A stretch of DNA of 64,000 nucleotides from Mercenaria mercenaria (lineage: Eukaryota; Mollusca; Bivalvia; Venerida; Veneridae): the NCBI RefSeq assembly GCF_021730395.1, contig NC_069367.1, positions 11,158,501 through 11,222,500 on the forward strand, in the 5' to 3' direction. The translations under genes were made by a program, and so were the position numbers. The notes under the pieces are model-generated. The model did no database searches. It saw nothing but the letters and a program-made list of their open reading frames with translations, and was not told the origin of the DNA. Each line of letters opens with the position of its first letter. Positions within the stretch are counted from its first letter, which is position 1. Positions 25,560 to 34,520 of the stretch are shown here, piece after piece.

Positions 25560-25690
25560 TAGCCAGGTTAGTAGTAAGTGCATATTCCGACATTCGATCT
25601 TCTTTTTCGGCAACTTGGTGGAAGAGTGTTGATGAACACTTGAATCAAGCCACACTTTTTGCGATAAGCAAAAGTCAATTTAGATTTTTT
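25560..25690 (-). promoter_or_regulatory. Conserved block downstream of receptor A
   Basis: The stretch cggcaacttggtggaagag...'tgaatcaagccacacttt'-ttgcgataa recurs about 200-300 bp past the stop codon of receptors A, B (34240-34330) and C (40785-40865). A shorter cagacttggcggaaggttgctga core is found beyond receptor D (57630-57660). It may be 3' UTR or an RNA/DNA regulatory element; in the young copies simple common descent is also possible. Function is inference. Confidence 0.4.
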
Positions 25691-25871
25691 TCTTTCCAAA
25701 TTTTTAAGTTGAAATTTCAATTTGAATGAGCTCCTAACTTGTTCAAATGTTGTAGATCTGTATTATGAGACCAGACTTAAAGTGTAATATTTTCTTTCGT
25801 TGCATTTAATACTGAACACAGAACCAACCAAAGATACGGTTTTCAGACTATCATTCAAACGTAGACCCAGT

Positions 25872-27230
25872 CTACATAAAAACGTCATCATTCGTGTCAT
25901 CTTCTTTTGCTTTCATGGCTGACTGCTCATGATAGTTGATTTTATCGTATCCTCTTGTTGGTGTCAATGGAATGACTGCATGGACATTCTCCGACGCCGT
26001 GGAGTGCAAGGAAGTTGTCCTACTGAATACCCTGTTTCTGCTGGCGTTTGAACTACTGCGCGAGAGCGTTGTTCTTACGCTGCCTCTAGATGACATTGAA
26101 AGCGATCGAAGCCTGGCTAAGCCCCGTTTGAAAGCTCCGCAGGTTAGAAGCTTTAACACCTTGTGCCGGAAGTCACGCATCATGAAGCAATAGATCCAGA
26201 AGTTGGCGTTGAAGCTTATTGTTAGTACAATTTCATACACGCATATTATGATGTGGTTATGAAATGGTGGGATTCCATTGTAATTACCTTCGTGTTTGAA
26301 GACTAAAAACACCAGTCTATATATGCCATGCGGGAGTTCCGGTATGAGGAACATTAGCACAATAAAAGCGGCGGTGTAGGTAATGATTTTATCTCGTGCA
26401 GAGCGGCTGACACTTCTCCTGTGGGACATCGTTGACACCCTTCTTTGCGCCTTTTCAAGTTCTTTTATCGTGATAACGGTCAATATGACCAACACAATAC
26501 AAGGAAGGAGGTGTTGTAATGTTACACAGAACCACAAATACATGCATGACTCCTTGCAAGGGATTTCCGTTTGCCATCGGCATCTGACATGTCCAAGTTT
26601 ATTGTTCACCAAGTGGTACACGTGCATTACTGTAGCCAAGCAATACATTACACCGATGCTTGCAAACGTTTTCCAGAATGTACATATCCGTCCCGAAATA
26701 AATGGATGACAAACACACATGTATCTCTGGATACACAAAACTACCGTCTGCCAGACGGAAACTGTATGGAACACCGGAGAGACATAAAATCTCAGGATCA
26801 TGTAAGTGTTACACCAGTCTCTGGAAAGGAAAACTCGATCAGCTGCATAGACACCGAAACCATTCGGCAGTAACGTGATGCTGGTCATTGTATCGGAGAG
26901 CGCTATGCTTATAAACAAGAGGTTTGTCGTCTTTCCTCTGTTTTTCTTGGTCAGGAAAAACCCGACAATGAATAAATTCGTCAGCGTTGTCAGAAGAATA
27001 AGTATTGGCTGAACGTATCCAAGCGCGTATATCTCAAAATTGTAGATTTCGAGATAATAGTCTTCATAATATTCATAATAATAATAAGTACTGTTTTCAT
27101 AATCGTAGTTATACGCGGAGGAATCGTCCGCTATAAACGAGTCATTATCAGCAGTTACATCAGCTGTTGAAATCTCATCATTGCTTTCAGTAGAATTATA
27201 GATGTTTGTAGAAACTGTTATATTCTCCAT
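25872..27230 (-). CDS. SPR/DMSR-like neuropeptide GPCR, paralogue A
   Basis: A 452-residue single-exon seven-transmembrane receptor, expected at the plasma membrane, binding a neuropeptide and signalling through a G protein. The extracellular N-terminus (1-71) is rich in Tyr next to Asp/Glu (Y40-Y68), with N-glycosylation sequons at N3, N12 and N46. TM1 is about 72-93, TM2 103-126, TM3 141-168, TM4 187-207, TM5 231-255, TM6 281-305 and TM7 326-350. Cys140 can pair with a Cys in loop 2 (C217/C225/C229). TM3 ends Q-R-Y (168-170) with VCHP following, TM6 has ELP, and TM7 has NFWIY in place of NPxxY. These features fit the sex-peptide/myoinhibitory-peptide receptor and DMSR group of rhodopsin-family receptors. 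A helix-8 Cys (364) may be palmitoylated. The tail is Ser/Arg-rich and ends DDVFM. The start Met has an in-frame TAA three codons upstream. Ligand not predictable. Confidence 0.93.
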   Translation of the reverse strand: MENITVSTNIYNSTESNDEISTADVTADNDSFIADDSSAYNYDYENSTYYYYEYYEDYYLEIYNFEIYALGYVQPILILLTTLTNLFIVGFFLTKKNRGKTTNLLFISIALSDTMTSITLLPNGFGVYAADRVFLSRDWCNTYMILRFYVSPVFHTVSVWQTVVLCIQRYMCVCHPFISGRICTFWKTFASIGVMYCLATVMHVYHLVNNKLGHVRCRWQTEIPCKESCMYLWFCVTLQHLLPCIVLVILTVITIKELEKAQRRVSTMSHRRSVSRSARDKIITYTAAFIVLMFLIPELPHGIYRLVFLVFKHEGNYNGIPPFHNHIIICVYEIVLTISFNANFWIYCFMMRDFRHKVLKLLTCGAFKRGLARLRSLSMSSRGSVRTTLSRSSSNASRNRVFSRTTSLHSTASENVHAVIPLTPTRGYDKINYHEQSAMKAKEDDTNDDVFM

Positions 27231-27412
27231 GTTCAGATGTTACTGATACCAGCACAAACGTTTAGTCTCGAATAAATTACCGTTTCTCCTTCTTAAAACA
27301 ATCACTCAGACATGCTTGAAAAGTGTGAATGTTCGTATTACCATTTAATTAATTTCCATCTCTATCAGAAGTGCGAGTTCATGTCAAGCTAATTTTTACA
27401 GTTTGTTACCCA

Positions 27413-27450
27413 GTTAAGTAGATAGATGGTAATCATAAAGATATATCATC
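27413..27450 (-). promoter_or_regulatory. Conserved element upstream of receptor A
   Basis: The plus-strand text gttaagtagatagatggtaatc lies about 180-200 bp 5' of the start codon. Near-identical words lie at the equivalent place before receptors B (36093-36125) and C (42627-42660), and a diverged form (taagtagatagaaagcagactta) before D (59527-59560). Its survival in the oldest copy, where most flanking sequence has drifted, suggests a promoter or 5' UTR element; that is inference. Confidence 0.4.
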
Positions 27451-27761
27451 CAAACAGTATATAACGCTGAGAACATTTTTTTTAAGATAGCATACTGCAA
27501 ATTTAATTTTAGTCCTGTTTTTAAATTACCTAAGTATATTTTTATTACAATATTAGTATTATGTATTGACACACATGGGGAAACTAACAGTAGAATGGTA
27601 TTATCATTAAAAACTTTACATTTAGAGCCCTCTCGAATGCAGGAAGCAAAACCTTTAGCCACGACTCCCTTAAAGAAATAAATTGTTATGCACTTAACTA
27701 CTAATCAAATGAATACTATTAGCGAGCAGGGGTGTTTGAAAATCACTTGTCAAATGCCACT

Positions 27762-28184
27762 CAATCTGACTAAAGTATATCTCCTATTACGCTACGCATA
27801 GGATCTAACAACGAGCTATTGATAGCCTCGTTCTGACGGCCCTTCCTCTAGCCAATCAAAAGCTAACTTACAACATTCTGCAAGCTTTAAAAAGCCTTGG
27901 TTTTTGATATCTACAATTTTTATTTCTAACGCTGTCAGATAGCCGCTTAGCTCAGTCGGTAGTGCACTTGCTCCGTAAGCGAGAGGTTCCGGGTTCGAGC
28001 CCTGGATTGACTGCTAATTTTTCTTACTCTTTGACATTCGAACAAGTTGTCTGACTGGTTCAAATAAAAATAGATTTGCAAAATTAAAAATAGCAATATT
28101 GGAAATCCAAAATATACAGAAGACCTATGTGAATAGGTCGTTCTCAGATCTTCGTTTAGAAGATTAAGTACTTAAGTCAGATTG
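27762..28184. mobile_element. MITE with 9-bp TSD, carrying a tRNA-like gene (423 bp)
   Basis: The terminal inverted repeats are CAATCTGACTAAAGTA (left) and TACTTAAGTCAGATTG (right). Direct repeats AATGCCACT flank both sides (27753-27761 and 28185-28193). Unit B carries the single empty site (caaatgccacttatcttcaag near 36417), proving insertion and exact ends. A 9-bp duplication is typical of Mutator-like elements. The interior holds a tRNA-Thr(CGU)-like sequence with pol III signals and no ORF. Confidence 0.85.
27941..28013 (+). tRNA. Degenerate tRNA-Thr(CGU)-like sequence inside a MITE
   Basis: A cloverleaf can be drawn. The acceptor arm is AGCCGCT/ATTGACT with two mismatches. The D arm is GCTC...GTGC with one mismatch. 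The anticodon stem CTTGC/GCGAG is complete, with loop TCCGTAA (anticodon CGT; position 33 is C, not the usual U). The variable loop is 5 nt, and the T stem CCGGG/CCTGG has loop TTCGAGC. Pol III A box TAGCTCAGTCGG (27948-27959), B box GGTTCGAGCC (27992-28001) and a T5 terminator (28018-28022) are intact. The C33 and acceptor mismatches argue against a working tRNA, but transcription is plausible. Confidence 0.6.
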
Positions 28185-28794
28185 AATGCCACTTATCTTC
28201 AATCTTCAGGTTTCATACTTTTTCTTTTGCAACCGGGTAGATTGAGAATAACGTGCTTCCTGTCAACACTTCAACACGTATGATACTGTAAACAGGATAC
28301 GTACTCAACAATCTTTCTGATATTTGAAATTATCTGTACAATGGAAGTCAGAAGTAGATAGCATGTCCGTTATTGTGAAAAAATGAAAATACCTTTAAAG
28401 CGTTCATTTCTTTCGTGCTGGTTACATAATTTGATTTTCTTATACATTGACATTTTAATAAAAACACATTTCGTTGCTTTTCCCGCAACTGCAATTAACA
28501 ATGTCTTCATTTAATATATTTATATATAAAAAAATATTTACAAGCCAAAAGGTCATGTTTGTACTTAACATTCATACCACTTTAACAAAGGACTTTCTTG
28601 TAAAGCAGTATGATACACTTAGTTGAGGTTGTCCTCGCGTACGCTGGATATGAAAGGAGAAAAAAATCAAAGCACTGAGAGGACTGATGTGGGCAGCGGT
28701 TGACAGCTTCTTGTAATCGGCATGAACAATTAGCTAAGTTTGGTGATTGTAATTAAACTACTCTTGATAAATAAGTATTTTCAACGAATTTTTT

Positions 28795-29040
28795 AATAAA
28801 TCTAGGGGTAAAACTCTGCTTTTACTCTGTCAAAAAGGGATAAAATAGTATATGAGCAAAGCTCATGTGATTATTGAAAATTTTGTAATGTTTGGTAAAT
28901 TTTGCTGAAAATCCTTTTGGAATTATAAGCAGCATTTTTAACAAATCAATGGGGAAAACTCTGCTTTTACTGGAACAAGGGGAATAACAGTAAATTTGAG
29001 CAAAGGTCATGGACTAATTGATAATTATGTGATGTTTGGG
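28795..29040 (+). repeat. Direct duplication of a ~100-130 bp segment
   Basis: Two copies of a segment running aaatc(t/a)a-ggg-(t/a)aaaactctgctttt, then gagcaaag(c/g)tcatg, then attg-aa-tt-tgtgatgtttggg. They start near 28798 and 28942. Confidence 0.65.
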
Positions 29041-29239
29041 GATTCTAGTTATAACAAGAGCTTGTAGAACACTTGCATTAAGTAAATGATAAGGAACAGA
29101 AATTATTTGGCCACTGCCCACTGGACATATTACGTATTTACCTTAAATCAATAATTATGGGTCATTTACTAGTCTTAAATGACCTCCGTATCAAATGTGA
29201 TCTTAGACTAAAGCATAATCTTGTTTTCTGACAAAAAAG

Positions 29240-30090
29240 TTCTATTCTTAATTTGATCTTGACCTTTGACCTACTGCACTCAAAATCAATAGGGATCATT
29301 TGCTGGTCATGACAAATCTCCCAATCTCATGATCCTAGGCCCAAGCGTTCTTAAGTTATCATCCGGAAAGCGATTAGTCTACAGACCGACCAACATCCAT
29401 CATCAAACTATAATACTTACAATATACCCCTTCTCCGAAGGTGGAGGGCAATCTTATTTTCAAGTTAGAAGATGCCCATGACTTCCCCAATGCATAGTCG
29501 TGATAGGGAAGAAGTCAATAGAGGATAAGAGCGAAAGAGACAAAGAGACACCAATGGTTGGCTGCAATAGATATCACCTACTTGGCATGCCCGATCACCA
29601 TATGAAGTTTCAAAATTCTGGGTCAAGTGTTTCTCAAGTAAACCGTTTTCAATATTCAGGCCTCTGTGACCTTGATCTTTGATCGAGAGAGCCCAAAATC
29701 AACAGGGGTCATCTACTCTGCATGTCCAATCATCCTATGAAGTTTCAACATTCTGGGTCAAGTGATTCTTAAGTTATTGATCCAGAAAGAGTTTTTCCAT
29801 CTTCAGGCCTCTTTGACTTTTCCATTATGTCAAGTGCTCCAGAAACATTAAGGGTCATCAGCTTTGTAATTCCTATCATCGTGATTGAGGGTTCTGGGTC
29901 AAATGATTCAAACGAAGTTATTGTTTGGAATCTGTTTACAAAGTTCTTGTTCCTGTGACCTTAACTTTTGATCATGTGATTCAAAAATCATTAGGGGTCA
30001 TCTACTTTACATGTCCAATCATCGTATGAAGTTTCAACATTCTTGGTCAAGTGGGTCTCAAGTTATTGATCAGAAAGGGTTTCCATGTTC
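29240..30090 (+). repeat. Degenerate tandem array of a 'gacctttgac…aaaatcaataggggtcat' repeat
   Basis: The ordered words ctctgtgaccttgatctttgat, caaaatcaa-agggtcat, catgtccaatcat, tatgaagtttcaacattctgggtcaagtg, and ttattgatc-gaaag recur about five times with a spacing of very roughly 140-160 bp. Similar arrays are familiar in mollusc genomes (recalled, not searched). No coding potential. Confidence 0.7.
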
Positions 30091-30270
30091 CAAAGAATAA
30101 TTACAATGAAATTAAATGCTTCACTCAATTAAATACAATAAAACTACTACTGTCTCCAATATCACCACACATCGTGATCTTCAGGTTGCATTCCGTTATT
30201 TTTCAGCTGTAGATTAATGTAATATGCCTTATAATCACAAAAACATGCATATTTTAGTGTTGTTATATTT

Positions 30271-30440
30271 TCTGGTCCTTTGGGATCATGGAGTCCATTC
30301 AACATATGTGTAATAGAGTTCCTCTTAAGCCGGTGCTAGGGGGCGTAAGAGGTGTTGCACATTTCATTTACTCTCATGAGCAGACTCAATCAAATCGAGT
30401 CTGCTATTATTCTTCTTGGTTGCATTCTATGCTTCCAAAC
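30271..30440 (+). repeat. Dispersed repeat, copy 3 of 3
   Basis: Fullest copy of the family also at 10399-10570 and 22349-22500. It contains cttaagccggtg, acatttcatttactctcatgagcaga, and tctgctattattcttcttggttgcattctatgcttcc in the same order. Confidence 0.75.
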
Positions 30441-30663
30441 AGGGTCTTTAAAAAAGTGGCCCTGTTCCAAAGGATCTTTTTTACGAATGTTACTGTTAAA
30501 AATGCAAATATTGAAAATTGATATTTTTTCAAACTTAGTTTGAATTGTCTCAAATGATTTCATTGCAGTCTTCCGAATCCCGCTATTGTGTAATTATCCG
30601 AGAAGAAATCGTACGCCAGTACGTGAATATTTGGGAAAACACCGGGAATCCACTCATGATTAA

Positions 30664-31653
30664 AGAGAATTCCTATAGTTTTTTTCCTTTCATAGAATTT
30701 TTTTAAATTCACATATATGCTAGGAAAATTTGTGCTGAAAACAATGAACAAATAAAAACAATAGGTCACCAGGCTTGTTTTTGTGAAAAAATGTTTTGAA
30801 CACACCCACTGTTTTGCTGAAACTGCCAGCGATTTTACAACATTTTCATTATTTTCTGCTTTTCTATAAATACCAACCAAAATATACATCCAGGCAGCAC
30901 AATACGGTTTTTTCTTTTTACAGATTTTATTATATACTTATTTGATATCATAGTCATATTTGTAATACTCTATCCTTACAATAATGGGTACAAATGAAAA
31001 AAAAATATTGTTTCATATTTACTTTTGTGAACTTTTTTCAATGAAAAATACCCATAGTGAAGAATATTTTTTTTTAATTTTGTAAAAAACTCTTTCATAG
31101 AATTTTTTCTTTTTCTTCTTGTGTATAGATAATTGTATTGTGAGCATAAAAATGCCTAAAAATGTATGGGACACCAGGCTAAATTTTATGTTAAGACCGC
31201 TAGAATACAACACCTGTTCGGACGGAAATGGCGCGAACCTGGCCAAATTGACTACATGTATGTCTGCTAAAAGTTAAAAAAAAATTTTTTAAAAATTCTT
31301 AATTCTTTCTATAATTGAATACTAAATAATCTGAAAGGTGATATTGTCTTATCAGTACTAAGTCAATTAACTTACATTATATGAACAACACTGTCTTTGT
31401 ACTAAAATGCGATGTGAAAACACAACCACAAAAATAGCAAGATACCTGTCAGGCATGATACTTGTCAATACAACATAAACCAGTATCAACATTTGATTAC
31501 TGATATAACTTATCAAAAATGTTATTTCATTCAAAATTCCTCATATTTAAGATTGTCTGTAACATGTTTCAACAAATGTTGACTTCAGTTCAGTTTCCAT
31601 AGAAAGTGTCGGCTGCGCAGAAAGATGCGCATACAAAACTATAGGAATTCCCT
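30664..31653. mobile_element. TTAA-flanked element (990 bp)
   Basis: The left end AGAGAATTCCTATAGTTTT and the right end AAAACTATAGGAATTCCCT are inverted repeats, each bordered by TTAA (30660-30663 and 31654-31657). No transposase frame; the interior is AT-rich with an internally repeated tttcatagaattttt word. The TTAA target suggests a piggyBac-type non-autonomous element. It is unlike the 8111 and 51463 elements in its terminal sequence. Confidence 0.6.
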
Positions 31654-34239
31654 TTAAAAAGCGAACTTGTTAAAAATAATGTTTCTTTTGAAATAATTAT
31701 ACCCTTTAATGATATGTCAATCACAAACACCAGCTAGAGTGTAAAATTAAATCAAATTGAAATGCATATGTTCATATTTTCGGGAAACAGGTATGAATTT
31801 TTCACCCCCTCCGTTACGGCTGCAGTTATTTTCCTAAGTCGTGCAAATAAAAATTATTTACGTAAATATTATAAAAAGGATCGCATCTTTCTCTAAAAAA
31901 AATATATGTAAGATTACACCTCTTCTGTTGATTCCATGCAATATATCTTTCCATAAACCCATTTCTCTGCTATAAACTTCGACGGATACACGGGTGCAAT
32001 TTTATCATTCAGTATCATATGGAAATAGAACGCACGCCGTGATAGTTAGATGTTTTCTGATCATGTGACCACAACAAGCTCTTTGGTGTTGTTATAATAA
32101 TAAAATTTCGATAAACTTTTCTAACAGGAACTGAGTTTTAATTGAAAATGTTTGAAAAAAAACGCTACTTGGTTTTAATACTGGTAATAGATCTACTATT
32201 TTTGTAGGTTATTTATAGTTTATTTTGGTCCCGTGATGAATAATTGTTTTGGTCATGTGATCAAAGCAAGCGTGCTCATTTTCATACGCTTTGTTTTTGT
32301 TATAAAATATAGATTACGACAAATATGTACTTAAGCAATGCATTTTTGATAAAGTTGAATCTCAGAAGCTTTCTGAAAGTTAAACACAGACTTGATTTAC
32401 GTAAAATTTATGGATGACATGGAACTACTTGTTGTTCGGTTTCGGATGAGCGTATCGACCGTAAATTTGTGATATGGTAAATCTGTGGACTACGCTTCGT
32501 TGCCCATAAAATTTATACAATTATATGATGTGAGTCAGACCGTTGTGTTATGTGAGATGAAACCGAAAAAAGTAACTGTTGACCATTCATGAAGTGGTAA
32601 AAAGAAGTTGGGTGCCAAAAGACACACTTTTCCATTTCATGACCCGACAATCGGCTTCGGGCCCAACCGTTGACTTTCCGAATTAAATAAGACCGTATAA
32701 TTAACCAAGTTTAAAACTGTATAGATAGATAAAATACAAAGAAAAATTAGATAGCTCTTTTTATTCTCGAAGCAAACAGAAGTGTAATATAAAAGCAACA
32801 CATTAGACAAATTATCGAGTCATTTGTGAACAAAACAAGAACGAATATACCAATCGCTGCAGTAGCATAACATGTTGACGTATTTTTATGACAAAAGCGT
32901 CCCTACGTGTTATCAAACATTCTTACCACACTCATATTGCAAAGTGTTCTACTTGTATTTAATTGTATAACATACGCTGGTACATATACTATGTCAAAAA
33001 GGATTTGCATATTAATTGACAGCCTAGTTTTATCTTCTGTTTTCATTTTTAATTCGTTTTACTACCAACAGTAGCATACATTTTACTCCTTTTATCTTTT
33101 TTAACTTAACTCTATCGTTTTTATTGCATTCACTTCAATTTCAATTATGGATATTTCTGACAGAAACCCCGATTTTTTGAAAATAAAAATGATCAAACAA
33201 AATGCAAATGGTAGAGAACTCTGTTTCCCTTAACAGAAAAAATTGCTTTAAAGATAAATGAATGACCTGCCTAACAAGTTAATGATTAAATCTTAGGCTG
33301 GGTTTTAGACAATTACGTAATGCTTACAAAGAGGCTATTACTTTTCGTACCGAATTTATCAAACGAGCTCAATGAAATAATAAAATGTAAGGCTTTGTCA
33401 AGTATTTAATCAATTTTATTCCATTTGTTTAATAAATTCAATGCGAAAAGGGGCAAATGTTTTATTCTTTCTATCATATATTAACTAGCTTTTCCTGCTG
33501 AACCATCAACAATCTTCTTTTTTAAAACAATTAGACCGATGTCTCTTATAAAATGTACTTAGAACGACGAAGATTGTTCGCACAATTCTAATACCAAAAT
33601 TATTTAATGACTTTATTTTACATTCACATCGTCAAACATATGATCAAATAATTTTCCGATATGATTTGGAGACTTTCATCTTTAATAATGTTCCATCTAT
33701 TATATCATATGTTTATAAAATATCAGAGAAAATTATATCACTTTATGATTCCAAATTTGTAGTATTTCCGGTAGTATAAGCACACACATTCGGATCCCAA
33801 TAATAGCCTCTCAAGTTTTTTGTGAACACATCAACAAATCAAATCAATTTAAACTTCTGACGCAGAAAATGAATATATACACATTGAATAATTAGTGCTT
33901 AAGCAATGTCATTATCTCTAGACTTTCCTAGAATAGCTTTGGCAGAGGTTTAAGCTATGGTCAAATTTCAGAATTTCAGGATGTAAACAGAATGGTTTTT
34001 CTTTTTTTTTTTTTTTTTTTTTTTTGTTCCTAGGAGAACTATATGCATACAAAAGAAGCTTTATATTTCTGTAGTATTCAAAATAATTTATATTTTCATC
34101 CAAGCGAAATGCATTTCGTTTATCATACATTTCTTATAAATACTTTAATATATTGATATACATATATATCATGCCAATGTCCTTGAAATATAAACGATTA
34201 CACTAGCCATATTTTAGTAGTAAATGCATATTCCGGCAT

Positions 34240-34330
34240 TCAATCGTCTTTCTTTTTCGGCAGCTTGGTGGAAGAGAGTTGATGAACCTTGAATCAAGCC
34301 ACACTTTTTGCGATAACCAAAAGTCAATTT
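34240..34330 (-). promoter_or_regulatory. Conserved block downstream of receptor B
   Basis: Same block as described for receptor A (cggcagcttggtggaagag through ttgcgataacc), with a few substitutions and a small deletion in the middle. Confidence 0.4.
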
Positions 34331-34520
34331 AGAGTTTTTTCCTTTCCTAATTTTTAAGTTGAAATTTCAATTGGAATGGGCTCCTAACTTGTTCAAATGT
34401 TGTAGATCTGTATTATGAGACCAGTCTAAACGTGTAATATTTTCTTTCGTTGCATTTAATACTGAACACAGAACCACCAAAGATACGGTTTTTAGACTAT
34501 CATTCAAATGTAGACCCAGT

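Larger units (their letters stand above)
23186..28655. repeat. Tandem segmental duplication unit A
   Basis: Sequence from the 'gacaatgtctattg'/'attttaaagtgagtaagtg' boundary through the receptor gene to 'gtacgctggatatgaaag' aligns colinearly with units B (about 32727-37403) and C (38467-43934). Shared landmarks outside the gene include aaagtgtaatac, 'aagcaacacattagacaaat', and the downstream 'ttgcgataagc' block. Unit A carries private insertions at 23647-24060, 25124-25408 and 27762-28184. A composite insertion at about 28660-32504 separates its last ~85 bp, at about 32505-32590. Confidence 0.85.
28660..32504. mobile_element. Composite insertion splitting the end of unit A (~3.85 kb)
   Basis: Unit B runs continuously from 'gtacgctggatatgaaag' to ttcatataattatatgatg. 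In unit A these two halves lie at about 28650 and 32505, so about 3.85 kb was inserted. The insert holds an approximate 190-bp direct duplication (28795-29040), a gaccttgacc-type repeat array (29240-30090), a dispersed repeat (30271-30440) and a TTAA-flanked element (30664-31653), then AT-rich sequence with two internally similar 'catgtgacc/catgtgatc' stretches (32050-32290). It contains no ORF with a domain. It may be one large element or several nested ones. Confidence 0.55.

Noticed and set aside
25936-26193. 85-codon antisense ORF, also present at 34627-34884 and 58053-58289
   Set aside because: It lies antisense to the receptor C-terminus, and its conservation is fully explained by conservation of the receptor coding sequence.
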